Notes: generated from the letters alone by a model not told the origin. A stretch of DNA of 64,000 bases from Adiantum capillus-veneris (GCA_014529385.2 CM043960.1:79018832-79082831), one strand, 5' to 3'. Shown: positions 34,171 to 47,004, counted from the first letter of the stretch. Translations and numbers: made by a program.

Positions 34171-35490
34171 CACTAGGTTGGTAATGGGACACTTTTATGT
34201 CCTGTGAAGTGACCATTTTCCTTGAATTATGTCAAGAGTTTCAAAATAGATTTTGAGGTTCTATCTGTCTAGAAAGTTGTCTCATGAGCTGAAAAAAACT
34301 CGACATTTTTTTGGAATATCAATTCTATCTTTAACCTTGTCCTTGCACAACATTTCACAACCTAACTGTGTGAAAAAAACGAGTCCTATTTTTGGCTTTT
34401 TTCAACTTTTTGCAACTATACCACTCTAGAATTCATGTTTGTGAGGTCTATAATGCTAGAGAACTATCTTTAGTAGCCCTCAACATGTCCTGATGCTTCT
34501 AGGGAGAAATAAATGTTAAAGTTGTAAGTTATGACCAAATTACAAAAATTGTCAAATCCTGTTTTTTAGCCAATTTTAGCTCTTCTATGATTTTTTTGGT
34601 GGCTTTCATGATATCCAAATGCAGTTTTGATTTTCCATGTCGCATATTGTAACATAAAGCTAATATTCCTTGAGTTTTGGGGCACCTAATGCCCTATTTT
34701 TCATAGTAGACAACGATGGTTGATTTTTTCAATTATAGAAGAAAACGAAACACTCTAGTATATCAAGTATAGCTTTTTCAATATTGTTAGTTTCTTGTGA
34801 CAAATACATGCATTTTGTAGGTAGTAACCATATCTAGTCATAAGGATCAAATTTGGTTAATTTTGAATAGTCTCTATGGGATTCTACAACTCATAATGTT
34901 GAACCCAGTTTTTTCATGTTTGCTACATTTAGCACTTCATCTTTGTCCCCAAGATTCCCCTTGGTAAGAGATGTATTATTCTTTTGACATGCTGCATGGC
35001 TTCTTATGAACCTAAAGGACAATAGGGAACTAAGAAAACATGCATGTATTATTTGTATTGAGCGTGGCTATAGAAAGTTTGACGATAGGTTTGCAGAATG
35101 GTAAACATTCAACTTTTTTGTACCTATTTATTTTGGTAAAACAAAAAATAGTGAGTGAGAAGCAATCATATGTTCTGATCACCAACCCATTGAAGTTAAC
35201 TAGGGAATTTATCTCAAGTCCTACAAAAATCCCTAATCTTATTTTTATGCAACAAAACGTAAGAAATGACTGTTTTGATGAAAATGTACTGGTCCATCAA
35301 CTTTGGAGGCTTGGTGTGACCAAAAGATGAGAAATTTTACAAGTTTCTTATTTTTTCCATGTGTAGTAGGCCTTGAACAATAACCTCATGAAAGGATTTC
35401 ACAAAATGAGTGGATCTACTATGGTTTTGGTGGTTTTTTTCAAAACCCTGAAAGGACACTTTTATGTGCTGTTAGGTTACCAACCTAGTG
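34171..35490 (+). mobile_element. DNA transposon copy 1 (TTAA-flanked, CACTA termini)
   Basis: It begins CACTAGGTTGGTAA and ends with the inverse TTACCAACCTAGTG, with TTAA on both sides (34167-34170, 35491-35494). A second copy lies inverted at 59952-61275. No transposase is visible; the longest frame (35040-35330) is partly shared with copy 2 but resembles nothing I know. This is most likely a non-autonomous element of 1.3 kb. Confidence 0.85.
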
Positions 35491-35639
35491 TTAATCCAAA
35501 AGGGCCCCTAGAAAGTTCATATTTTTCCAAATATACAGGTTTTCAATGATTAACAAAGCATGGGAAAGTATGATTTATAAATCTTGAGGATATGAAAAGA
35601 AGTGCATAATAATATGTATAAAATGTGTAGAGAGACATG

Positions 35640-38600
35640 AGGGAAAATGGTTTCATAGAAGATAGTGAATGCATTTCAGGTTTCTTTGAGCAAGTTTCTC
35701 ATTTAGATATATTCTTGAGCTTTGGACTAATATAATGGATTATAGCATACAAGATGGAATCAAAGTTATGGAAGTGTGCTCTTTGGAAATGTGCGGAGTG
35801 ATTGAGGCTTTTGAGGATCATAAAGAATTCAATGTTAATGCAGGACCGAAAGTGTGGGTAGAGACCAAGTACAAAATTGTGGCAAAGAAAGTGAGACTAG
35901 TGGCTTGACCTTTACTATGAAATTGCAAGAGAAAACTAGAACAACCTCAGGGATCCAAAAAGGAATGGACACAAGTTCACAATGGAATCTTTAAAAGAAC
36001 CAAAGGTTGGCTATGAGGAGTTCTTAAGAGAAGAAGAGAAGACCTGTTTTAAAGGAAATGCTTTCAAGACATGGTCTTTTGCTATTTATCCATATGAGAT
36101 AGGATGTGTTGATCCTAGTGTTGTTGCACCTATGGTGATCTTCACTATCCCTCATTTTACCTTGGAATCTACATCCAATCTTGGTTCCAAAAGCACATTT
36201 ACCAACATTAAAAGAGCTTCTCAATGAGAAGCTTGGCATGGGTATTTTGGAGCCTTCTTGCATGCCATATTCAAAGAGGTGGTTCAATGTGCCTAAAAAG
36301 AATGGAGTTTTATGTTTCTTATAAGACATGCAGCCTACAAAAAAGGTTACCATAAACAATGTGCATACATGACCAATTGTGAATGAATTTACTCGATGGC
36401 AAATAGGTCGTTCATTGTGGATAGAAACAATGGAGCTTTACGTTTCATACAAGACATGAAAACTGCAAACAAGATTACCTGGTCCATCAGAAAATGTGGG
36501 TACATGACCAATTGTGGATGAATTTACAGAGCCATTTGTAGGAAGGTCAATTTACTCAATGGGAGATCTCTATTTAGGGTACGATCAGTTTTAGCTAGAT
36601 GTTGAGAGTAGAGATCTAAATACCATGAAAGCACTTTTAGAACTTGTAAGGGTGTGTATCTTACCTCAAAGAGAAACAAATTTAGATGCACATATGATAA
36701 ACAAGATGAACAAGGTGCTACTACATGACTTTCATACCTCAAATCACAATGCCATTTCTTGAAGATGTGCCGAACAAAAGACAAAGATGAAGCTATGGAT
36801 TTGAGGGGTGCCATAATTTTATTGTAGACCATATCGAAGACTGTGAGAATATTTTTTCTAGGTCGGAAGAAGTTCGTCTTACCTTGTACTATGCAATCAA
36901 AAACATGAAAGAAGCATTTACAACTATCATTGAAGTTTGAAGATTTCTTGGTGCTTGTCTCCTCTATCTTATTTGGATATCACATTATGCACATGTAGCA
37001 GATCCTCTTTAAAGGTTGTTGAGAAAGAATCAAAAGTTTCAATGGGAAGAAGAGCACACAAAATTCATGAGGAAGCTAAAGAAGCTACTTCTTTCATCAC
37101 CAACCTTGCAAAAGGTACACTATGCGTGTGAAAGACCTGTCATTGTGATAGTGTACATGAGTCCTACAGTGATAGGATGGGAAATAGGGCAAGATGATGA
37201 TGAGTGAAGAAGGTATGTGGTGAGATTTGAGGGTAAGATTCTGAGTTCTCATCAATGAGATTATGTGAAATTAAAAAGGTAATTATGGAGATTGGTCTTA
37301 GCATTGAGGTGTGATAAGAAGTATTTGATAGGGGTGATTGCTTGCCTCTTCTTGAAATGATTACAAATTTTTCATTAACTTTGACGTTGCTATGGTTTGA
37401 TGGATAGTCTATATAAATTCCTTTCATCCCAAGTTCAAGCATATTGTAGGGAAACACAATCCAATGGTAGATATGCTATCCAGGGCAAGGTATGAAGATG
37501 AACAACACATGATTATTGAGGGAGATGATGTAGGCACAAATTTTTACACTATTGCTCATGTAAAGAATAATTATAGATGTTTTGTATCTACACATGAGTT
37601 CCTTTTGGAGGAGCTATATGAGGTGAATAGATCTTGATACGTCACTACTTAAGTACCTTGTAAAATTAGGATGATTACTGAGCAAGAATTTAAGAGGATA
37701 GGAAGCATCCTACAGAAAGAGATGGAACTTTGTTGTGGCTAGTGGGTGATAAGACTACTCAACAAAAGATTATCAAGGAGTTCCATGAAAGTTTATGGGT
37801 AGGACATCAAGGTGTATGGACAATACTTGCCAAAGTAAAATGGAGATATTGCTGGAAAGGGATGTATAAGGATGTGGCTAAGTTTTGTGGAGTCTCGTGT
37901 GACATGCAGAATGTATTCAAATGTATGGCATCGTGATGGACTACATCCTACTTATGCATTGGCCATAAATTACAAATGGGTAGTAGACTTGGTCACAATG
38001 CCTTTTGGACTTTGGAAAATGAGGTATATGGTAATTTGTCTTATCAACTTGAAGGGCATTCATTGAGAAAAAAAATATAGAACTTGTATTTAAATTTCTT
38101 CTTGACAACATGATTTGTCGCTATTGATGTGTGCGAAAGATAACTATAGATAGAGGAGAATTGGATGCTGAAGAAACAAGGGAATTCTTCTCTAGGATGG
38201 GCATCAAATCATCCTTAACTTTTTCTTATAACCTTAGAGGGCAATGGCAAGATTGAAAGAGGGTATCCTCCAATAATTAAATCTTTGGATAACTCTTGTG
38301 AAGGTAAGCTTGGAGAGTGGCCAAGGCTATTACCTTTTGCATTACGGACTAGTCATACGGTACATATTTTTATATGCCTGTTGAATTGATGTATGGTCAA
38401 AAATCCAAGATGGTAATTGAAGATGTAGTTCTTACATGGAATGTATTTCCATGGGAAGATGGAATAAGTAGACAAGACCTTCTTACATTGTGCATATGAC
38501 AATGGAAAGAAGGCATGAAGACATTGTGCTTGCAAAACCTTGACTAAAAGATGCAAGGTTGAAAAACAAAGACATATTCAACAATAGATTTGAGTCTTAG

Positions 38601-38988
38601 ACCAAAATCTATTGAAGAAGGCGATTGGATATTGATGTATATAATAGTAGCCTTGAAAACCATCACTCCACAAAAAATAATCTTGTGAAGAGATGATTTG
38701 GCCCTTATGCTATTAAGCATATGCATGTAAATGCAACTTGTTTACACCTTGCATGAACTGGATGGGACAAAAATAAAAATTTCAATTGCACAAAAAGTGT
38801 TAAAGTGTTCAAAAGAAGAAAGGATACTCTTCCATTTGATTCAAAATCAATTGAGAAAGATGATGGAGCCAACTATATACAACTAAGGATGAAAGTAAAG
38901 ATATGGTATCTGACCATGAGTTTTGATGCTTAACAAATACTGTTGTTGCACATATAAGAGGATGTCAAGGTTTAGAGGGGGTGGATTC
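35640..38988 (+). pseudogene. E7: badly decayed pol of the E5 family
   Basis: Fragments in shifting frames match E5 in order: RT N-part (YEEFLREEEKTCF, EIGCVDPSVVAPMVIF, 35982-36130), RT core, RNase H (NQKFQWEEEH, RPVIVIVYMSP, 37020-37180), integrase zinc region (FHESLWVGHQGVW, 37782-37820), integrase core (YKWVVDLVTMPFG, 37970-38010) and the tail (KMVIEDVV-like). Many stops and indels are present, and about 100 bp of RT sequence is duplicated near 36300-36530. It ends at a polypurine tract (GTTTAGAGGGGGTGGA, about 38971-38986) like that of E5. It is the oldest member of this family in the window. Confidence 0.8.
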
Positions 38989-39600
38989 CATGCTATGGAA
39001 TATACACAAAGTGAAATAAAAACATTCACCTCACTTTTGATACTTTTTGATGCATGGAATAAAAGCAATAATGTACATACTATGTAATATATGTTGAAGT
39101 GACTTTTGTGGTAGGTGTCATGTAGATACCTAGTTGAGGAGTCGTGGAACTGTTTGTGGCATTGTTCCTGTTTTTCCACTTGATAACATGCTCAATGTGG
39201 TTTTATAATGTACATATTCCAATCATTTCATGGTGGGACACTCATCTCGCCTTCTAATGTACCCAACATTTTTCAATAAAAGTATTTTATGGACTTTGCA
39301 AATATTTAAGGTTCTCATTTTGTTAAGTCATAACGCGTTCAAACGCAACAATTGGATTGAAAATCGGACTTTAGAACTATTACTTATGGTCTTTATTCAC
39401 TTGAAAAAAATAAGGTTGATGGGAAACTTAAGCCTCAAGATTATATCTAGAGATAAGAGTTGACTCTTTTGAAAAGAGACAGTAATTTTAGAAAAGGGAG
39501 AACAATTTTCGAAAAGGAGGAGTATTTTTAGGAAAGAAATAGGAGGGAGTAACGTTTAGAGTTCTTGTTTTGGAACCCAAGCTTCTTCTAAAATTGGAGA
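38989..39600 (+). repeat. E7 3' LTR remnant
   Basis: Directly after the polypurine tract the sequence starts TCCATGCTATGGAATATAC, related to the E5 LTR start (TCGTGCTGTGGCACGTATA). Similarity fades quickly. The right end cannot be placed. Confidence 0.45.
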
Positions 39601-39717
39601 ACCGAAATCGTGCATCGGAATCCGTGTCTACAAGAAAAAGAAAAATATATTTTTAAAAAATTGGGAACCGCGAACGTACGCGAACTTATCCCTCTATTCT
39701 TAGCTGGTCTTAAGAGC

Positions 39718-39922
39718 CTATATAAAGACCCCTCTTCCCTCACTTTGAAGACACAGACACACACTCTCAAAAGTAGAAGCTCTCTTTCTTTGACGTCGGA
39801 AATACCTTCTCTCTCTCGAGCTCTTACCTTCAAGCCATCTCCATCTCCAAGTTTTTCTCTACCATCGTCGTGTTGCCCTTGGAATTATTGAGTTCTCTTT
39901 CTCTCTTCTGTACATCGATACG
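39718..39922 (+). promoter_or_regulatory. TATA box and 5' leader of candidate exon
   Basis: CCTATATAAAGACC at 39718-39731 is followed by a CT-rich, AUG-free leader of about 170 bases, a plant promoter layout. No LTR signature is seen around it. Confidence 0.45.
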
Positions 39923-40102
39923 ATGGCCCCGAAGCGAGTAACTCAAAGCTCGAAGGATGCTCATGTCGCTCCACCTCTAAGGAAGGTGAAAAAGAAGGTA
40001 TCGTCTACTCCAAATGTTGCTAAAGAGGATGTATTGGTCGCGGAAGAAGTCGAAGTCGTCCAACCTCAAACACGGGAGGTAATCGAACATATTGCTGATC
40101 CG
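39923..40102 (+). CDS. Candidate first exon, 60 codons, unknown protein
   Basis: ATG in good context (ACGATGGCC) opens 60 codons: MAPKRVTQSSKD, basic KVKKK, then an acidic VAEEVEVV stretch. They end at CCG|GTAAGA, a strong donor site in phase 0. Beyond it the frame soon enters AT-rich and minisatellite sequence. No second exon could be identified. It could be a host gene start, a captured gene piece, or the leader of an unrecognised element. Confidence 0.35.
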
Positions 40103-40390
40103 GTAAGACAAATTTATAATTTTGCATTGCTATTCATCTTTGACTTGGGAAGCTAAGCATAGGGAACCCTTAAACCGTCCAAGAAACGTGATTCTATCAC
40201 AAGAAAAGAGCATATGTTTTCATAGATTAGTGAAAGAACTGTTTGATAAATTGTCATTGTTTATTTGAGTTGTTATTGCTTAATAAATTGTTATTGTTTG
40301 ATAAGTGGATTCTGATTGATATGAAGAATTGGTTGATCATGTTTGAAGAATCATTTAAAGAGAAGAATTATTGAAAAAATATCTTTTGTT

Positions 40391-40552
40391 CCTCGTGGGT
40401 AGCGAGATGATTCCGTGGTTAGCGGAGATTAAGCTGAGGTTATCGGCTCTCTTTTGTTCCTCGCGGTTAGCGGGATGCTTCGCAGGTAGCAGAATGCCTG
40501 GTGGTTAGCAAGATGCCTCGCGGTTAATGGGATGCCTCGCGGTTAGTGGAAT
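40391..40552 (+). repeat. 19-bp minisatellite
   Basis: Five units in exact 19-bp register (40458-40552) follow CCTCGCGGTTAGCGGGATG, with diverged units before them from 40391. It is not telomeric (plants use TTTAGGG). Confidence 0.85.
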
Positions 40553-40619
40553 GGGAAGGTTGCGCAATTTGCGGTTAGCAAATAAATCCTTTGCAAAGGC
40601 TCTATTGGTTAAATGTTGA

Positions 40620-43056
40620 GAGAAAGTCCACGGGTAGCGACAATTCATGAGAAATTGGAAAAGTTTTTTTTGTTGAATAATAGGGTTGTCTTCACTAGGC
40701 CTTTTTTGAATATTTTTTTAGTATATTGTTTAAAGGGCTGTATAAAAGAACCTGTGTTTGGAATTAATTAAGGAACATTGTTTGTATATGTTAAACAGTG
40801 TGATAAAAAGTGTCAGTGTGGGGTGGAAAGTGGAGGCTATCTCATGTTGCCAATCAAGGATGGGTGGTCTCAATTAGTCAAGGAACTATCCACTCCCTCT
40901 TATCAAGAGAAGTGAAATTAAAGACTCATTGTGCCAAGAGTCGAGATGTCCCCAATCTACATGACATAAAATTACTATTTAGTTTAGACTAAGTCTCATA
41001 TCATATTTATGGTTTATGGATGGCGGCCGTGCCTCTTAAATGTGGGAAAAAAGACGTTTTTTATGGATTCTAAATATGTCAATGGGATTTCATCTTTATG
41101 TTAGGAAATAGCTTCATTGGAATCCTAGATTTATCGACCTGGCTTGTGGCATATGACCCTTATAACCATGTAAACGATGGATGGAGGACTTTCTCTCTTC
41201 TGTTGCTTGTATCTCTACTTTGTGGAAATAGAGTAGGGTGTCGTCAACAAAAAAGGAGAATAAAGGAAGGCCATCTATCAAGTCACCCCAATCTTCTCGG
41301 GGTTGGGGACCTCACACGCCTAGAAAGATTGATGCGGGAAAAAACTACCAAAAATAGTAGCTAATAGTCGTCGTCATAAAATTGTATGGAAAGTGACCCA
41401 GATTAAAAAATTAATGAAAATTGATGCATATCTATGATTTTTATCCTTGGGTGAGTGATCCCACAAAATTGAGATAAAAAATGACCTAGTTTTGGTAAAA
41501 GAATTGGATAAAAGACCCAAATTTGGCACATCATCACATTTGGATATGGTGAAGAGAGATAGGGATGCTTCTTATAAAAATAAAAAAAAAAGTTTTCCGT
41601 TTTGATTCACTTCATGTCATTGCTCTATGAGTGTGCGCGGTGCAGTTGCGCCTCGCCGCTATCTTGTATCTGAGCTTGTGAAGGAGTGAATTAGGGTTTC
41701 CATTCATCAAAATGGTGTGTGGGATTTTATATGGAGGCTCTTAAATCTCTGCAAAAATAAAAAAATGTTCATCGTGAAGGTCGAAGATAGTGTTTTCCTT
41801 TCAACAGTTTGAAGTTACGACTATGTAATTGGGGGGAGACTATTCCATCAAAGAGGTTTGGGTTTTGAATGGGATTTGTGCTTTATGAGATTTGAGGCTC
41901 ATGGCTGAAGCTTTAGTGTTTTTAATTGTTCTTTTTAAGTTAGATTGGTTGTGAATTAGTGATCTCTTCATCACACACTCACATAGAACAACAAATAGAT
42001 TCCAAGCACAATAGGAAAGAGGGTTTGTGAATTTCTATCATGAATAGTTTTAGACTTTAACCCATATCTAGGAAGAGGGTTGGAGATTTCCATAAACACT
42101 TTTTCACAAGGTGTTTGTGAATCTGCTCATGAACTCTTAGAGCCAAAGGTTTCACACCTTCCCACCTAGACCGCACATTTTCCATGACAATGGTCAAATG
42201 CAAATGAATCATTCAAAAAAGCAAGGAAGGGATTAATTTTGTTGAACAAAACAAGAACTCTGATGAAAAAAGTAAACATTTTTCAGCATTAGTATTCAAA
42301 AAGTGTCAACTACAAGTTCTACCTTTCAATTGGAGCAGATCTTGAATTGAAATTGTGTAAGTGGCTATGAAAAGACAAGGTCCTACACCCTTTTGTTTCT
42401 TTTGACTCCTCAAGGCACATACACTGCTTGAGGCTTATTGTACATTCATGTTTGAGATAATTTAACTCTACTACAGTAAATTGTGAGTATGGAAAAAAAA
42501 AGTGGAGACAAGTAAAATTTTTACAAAAAATTCCAAAAACTTGTAGGGCCTTGTTGTTTTAGATCCTACTTTTAAAAATCTATCCCTTGATATATAACAT
42601 AGTAGTCTATTTTACATGTAAAACATGAAAATGGGTTTTGTAAAGCACTATCCAAGGACTATTCAAGACACCACTTTTGGTACACTAATCTATGATTTAG
42701 CTGATTCACGGACTCATGACAATTATGACCTTCACATGATGGAAAACATGCCTTACAAAGGCAAAATGGGCATCAAATTCTATTGCAATAACAAAAGGTA
42801 GCGCATGTGGATTGTCATAGAGATGTTCCACTCACATATGCATCATGTCATGACACTCATGTACACGTGATGTTTTTTTCCTTTATCATACATAGTTGAC
42901 AGTCGCTCACAAATAGATTCGTAAAGTCTAACTTAACAAATCATGTGTCTTTAGTTACACCATGCTCACATGTCCCTTCGTTATTCATGATGCCTTCTTT
43001 TCTTTTCAAGAGGCAAATATGCCCCTGTTGTAATCACGTGCATGTGCATGTGCTCC

Positions 43057-43118
<62 letters not shown>

Positions 43119-43898
43119 CAGATAGATTTTATTATCTTCCTTGGAGGTCAAATATGACCTATGGGACCAAAGTTACATGTGATGTAGTATGTTTATGGCT
43201 AATGAGTGACTCTCGATGCTCCAAAATTGTGGTGATGAGAGACACAATGGAGATCCCACACTTTGGTTGGGAGAGGAAAGTGTGGAGGTCTAAGTTATGG
43301 CTGAAAATGTGAGAGAAGCAAGTTCAGATGTGACCAAAAGCTGAGCACTCTAGTAGTGTGGGGTACTTAGACCCTCAAACTTGAAGTGAGCCTAATGTGC
43401 ACAGTAGATTTGACTCTTGTCCATTGCCCCAACACCCTATCTCGCATCGAAGGAGATGGGAGCTAATCCGAATGGCTGCGATAGTGCGTATCACCGACAA
43501 GGGGATAGGCTCAAGCATGTAACTGTGAGTATGATTTCCTCTTTCAGTGAAGAACATGGTTTGTATCTGGGGGCAATATGGTGTTGAGATGTGGAGATCT
43601 ACACCTTGAGCTGGCATCCACTACGGGTCTTGGCCGCTTATGGCATTTACTCACTGGCGCGTTAGGTGACCGACACGGAGGATCTCTGCCAGTGATTCTA
43701 CAGTTGGACTACACTTATAGTGCCAGCCTAGTACGCTTCTAGCGAGTTCACACTTAGTGACCGCATGTACATATGTGCTACTTTTCAGCTTTAGCACTTA
43801 GTCATTTTGTACTCTCTTTTCTGTAAAGAAGAAGAAGAAGCTTTCCATCTCTTTGTGCTTTGTGCTTGTCTTGTGTAGCTCTCTTGCATCCTCATTCT
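40620..43898. other. Long spacer, no gene seen
   Basis: No coding domain, LTR or terminal repeat is recognised on either strand. It includes a (GA)n run at 43062-43114. Some repeat families may be present that cannot be identified without a second copy. Confidence 0.4.
43062..43114. repeat. (GA)n microsatellite
   Basis: A pure GA run of about 26 units. Confidence 0.97.
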
Positions 43899-44804
43899 TT
43901 ACATATGGGTGGTGTAATGTATGAAGCATGACCCACCGGATTTCTCCCAAGCCGTAATACATTGGCGTTGTAGAAAAGCTTCATTCACTTGGGAGTCAAT
44001 TGAAGCATCATGTACCAAGTGTAATGCATCCCATCTCCCAAACCACTTCTTTATGTCTTGCATCCATCCCGTGCTCAAGATCTTGCTTTTATACATCTTT
44101 TGAACTTTTTTGCTTGTTTTCCATGCAATTGTAGGAAGTTGATGTGAGGGGATTTGACGCATCTTTATCCTGTACTCCACAACCCTTTCCATGTCTATAA
44201 CTTCAATTGGAAGACATCCCAACTCAAGAAGTAGGAGCATATATGGTGTTTGTGTCTTCACTTGGAGAAAGTTTGTGAGAAAATTCTTTTGGACATTCTC
44301 AAACTCTTTCCAAGTAGACTTTGAGATGATCCCGCCCCACACTTCAACTCTATAAAGAAGAACCAATGTCACCAATGCATCAAAAAGATACTTTTTGAGA
44401 ACCCAACACTTGATGTTTCCCACATTACACATGTTCCCAAATGCATAATATGATCTCTTTTCCGCTTCCAAACAACGCATAGCACATTCATGCCACTTGT
44501 GATTGGACGGAACCTCAAGGCCAAGGTAATTAAAGCTCTCAACAACTCCAAGTGTCTCATTGTTGTACACAATGCATGGCTTCTCCTTATGGTTGGTTTT
44601 CACAAGCATAACCTTTGTCTTGGATTCATTCACAATCAACCCACTATGCAAGCAAAAGCTCTCAAGGACAACCATAAGATTTTGTGCATCTTCTAAAGTG
44701 TGTGCTAGAAGCACTACATCATTCGCATACAACAAAAGCATGATTACGTCGCTGTCTGGAGTTTTTTGGAGCAAGGGATTGCGCATATGTACATATCCAT
44801 GCAT
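43899..44804 (-). pseudogene. LINE reverse transcriptase, C-terminal part
   Basis: An open frame of 301 codons carries the catalytic box LLYANDVVLLA (YADD with Asn at the third position), SGLIVNESKTKVM, FNYLGLEVPS, then a C-terminal region with LLYRVEVWGG, FENVQKNFL and LLELGCLPIEV. This is non-LTR RT palm and thumb plus downstream domain. The first half of RT and the endonuclease are missing upstream (5' truncation near 44804). The frame is otherwise unbroken. It is a different LINE from the one split by E2. Confidence 0.8.
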
Positions 44805-45886
44805 GGTGCATCAAATAAAGGATTGCCCATTTTCCAGAGCCAAGTGGTTACGTGGGGCCCACATGTGTACAGGTAGGACAACATGTACATAGTGCATCAA
44901 TTTTCACTATCACCAATACCAGCGTGTTTTTTCTATAATAATGAGGATTTGGTAGTGCGTAAAACATCTCGAGGAAGCTATCCGCGGGTTGACGACATGA
45001 GGTAAGCAGGTGCATCAGATGGCATCTAGTGGCATCAGGAGGCCGAACGGGGTCAATACTTGCACGTGGATGAGTACGGACACAACGTGGGTGTTTTCTT
45101 GCGATAACTATGCAGAAAGTTCATCATGAGGACCATTTTTTGCGGCCACTTCAGGTGGTGACGGGATACATTACTGGAAAAAGTTGAGTGCCAGGTGTGC
45201 GGATGGGTGCAGCAGGGTTACAACTATGTACTGCGAGGTCAGCTTTTGGCCTATTCGGGGTCTGTTTGAGGTCATCTAAAAGGCCAGGGGTGCCCAAGTA
45301 ATAAAGCTAAGTGTGGGAACTGAAAAAACAGAGAGAAGACTAGAAAAAACGTGGAGAAGAGAGGAGGAACAACCGCAACTATGTTTTTGGGAGCCTGTTT
45401 TGGCCATAAACTGCTCATCCGAGGTCGGATTTGAGCACTTTGACATTGTAGACTGGGGTTTTGGGCCATTCCGGATGCGATGGCGCTGTCCATTTTTCCA
45501 AATTTCTCACTCTATTTTTGCTATTTTTATGTGTAATCTTCTCCGGTGAGTGAAGCCTCTACTTAACTTTGTGGTTGTATCTGGTGTATTTCTTAAATAC
45601 TGTGTAAACTATTTTCCCCATTGGTGTTGGCCCAAGCTCATTTGTATCTAAACATCAGAGATTCTCCTCTTTTGAGCTGAGTTTTTGGGTGAGTGTGTGT
45701 GTGTGTGTCTCTGTGTTGAGTGGGAAAGTGGGAAGCCTCTCTCCTCTCACTCCATTGGTGTGTTCCCTGTCTCAGCCAGGTGGATTGTGTAAGCCGAGTG
45801 GTGCCCCATAGTGTGTGTGTATATCATTCCAAGAGTGTGTGTTAAGTCAGTATAGAGGCGTTCTGTGTGTTTCCATCCCGCTCACA
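44805..45886 (+). repeat. Probable E6 5' LTR (left end not placed)
   Basis: It ends in GCTCACA just before the primer site. It shares features with the E1 LTR end (a GTGGTGCCCCA motif at about 45799) and, at 44853-44867, a GTGGGGCCCACAT motif like that in the E5 U3. The partner LTR lies outside the window, so the start is not known. Confidence 0.5.
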
Positions 45887-45892
45887 TTCTTT

Positions 45893-45910
45893 TGGTGCCC
45901 CCGCTGAGGA
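45893..45910 (+). other. E6 primer-binding site
   Basis: TGGTGCCCCCGCTGAGGA follows the LTR end. It is nearly the same as that of E1. Confidence 0.65.
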
Positions 45911-46683
45911 TCTTCTTCGAGTCCTTCTGCTTCGAGCTTTGAGCTTCGAGATTCGGGATTACAGGTTACAGGGACAGGTATAGGTACAGGTGATTCACAC
46001 AGGTACAGGTAGTTGGAGTACAGTGATATACTAGCAGTGGTGTCACTTGCAATTGTTGTGGGTATGCATCATTTGGCGCCTGTTTGAGCGCATTGTCTGT
46101 TGGTATTGTACCAAACACACGCACCATTTTGAGCTGCTGACGATCCACAGCAAGGTAGTATTGCTTCAATGTCTCCATAATGTATTGCGACGTTACTTGT
46201 GGAAACTGCCATTGTACGCCTTTGTGGAGCCATATTTGGTTTTATTTGGCAGTCCCAGCCATTTCTTAGACTTGGTCTGGAAGATAGTCATTTCTGAGAC
46301 TTCACTATACGCGATTTGCATTAGCCTTCGTGTGAGGGTCGATAGCGTGAGGTTTTATTGAGCTGGGGGATTCTCAAATGTGGAGATCCTTTCGGTGATA
46401 CAGGTAGTTGGAGCACCCTTTTCGTGACCTTGCCATAGGCTATGTACTAGTGATTCCTACTTGATGCTCGGGTTCTATTTTTGGCAGTTTATGCATACAT
46501 ATACAGTCTATATTTTGGGTTCTTACTCCTCTACTTCTCGGGAAACTCAGCCAAAATTTTTTCAAGTTATGATGGCTGGTTTTTTGTTCTTTTGAGCCAT
46601 TTATGCTGTTATGCTGCTGAAATTCTGGCAAAATCAGAGGATAAGTCAGGTGTGCCTTCTTGGGAGCTTCATGATTGACTTTA

Positions 46684-46902
46684 ATGGATGATCAAAATGG
46701 CCCTCAATTCACTCCTTTTCATTTAACTCAGAGAATCTAGATAAATGTTCATGTGTCCAGGAAGATTTTTTTTGAGCAGCGCATAGTCTTTATGTTCGGG
46801 CCAAGAAGATTACGAGAGATCCTGGAATGTCCTTTGCCTGTTGTAATTCCAATGATTAACTATGAAAACTCATTTGATGTGCATGTGTTTGTCCTTATCT
46901 AA
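46684..46902 (+). pseudogene. Leader small ORF A of E6 (one stop)
   Basis: ATG at 46684 starts MDDQNGPQFTPFH, like E1's MDNGPRIEVFPFH. One TAG (46738) falls where the others have Arg in RIRIN. It then reads INVHVSRKIFFEQRIVF, MFGPRRLREIL, PLPVVIPMINY and VHVFVLI, ending in TAA at 46902. The length (72 codons) and the distance to the gag ATG (about 100 bases) match E1. No ORF B was found in this leader. Confidence 0.6.
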
Positions 46903-47004
46903 AGCTAAGCTCCATTGAAGTTTCTAGGGATTGGGTAGTGAAAAGTTTTGGGTTCTTGCACGTGTGCTCGAAGGGGTTCTCAAAGCATCGTAACTTGGGT
47001 AGCC

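Noticed and set aside
34171-34180. Ordinary CACTA (En/Spm) element
   Set aside because: The ends fit, but the frame-proven flank duplication is TTAA (4 bp), not 3 bp.
40391-40552. Telomere-like GGTTAG motifs
   Set aside because: The repeat is 19 bp and the plant telomere unit is TTTAGGG; no run of it is present.
43360-43760. Possible tRNA or structural RNA in a GC-richer patch
   Set aside because: No cloverleaf, no A and B box pair, and no CCA-adjacent acceptor stem could be made out.
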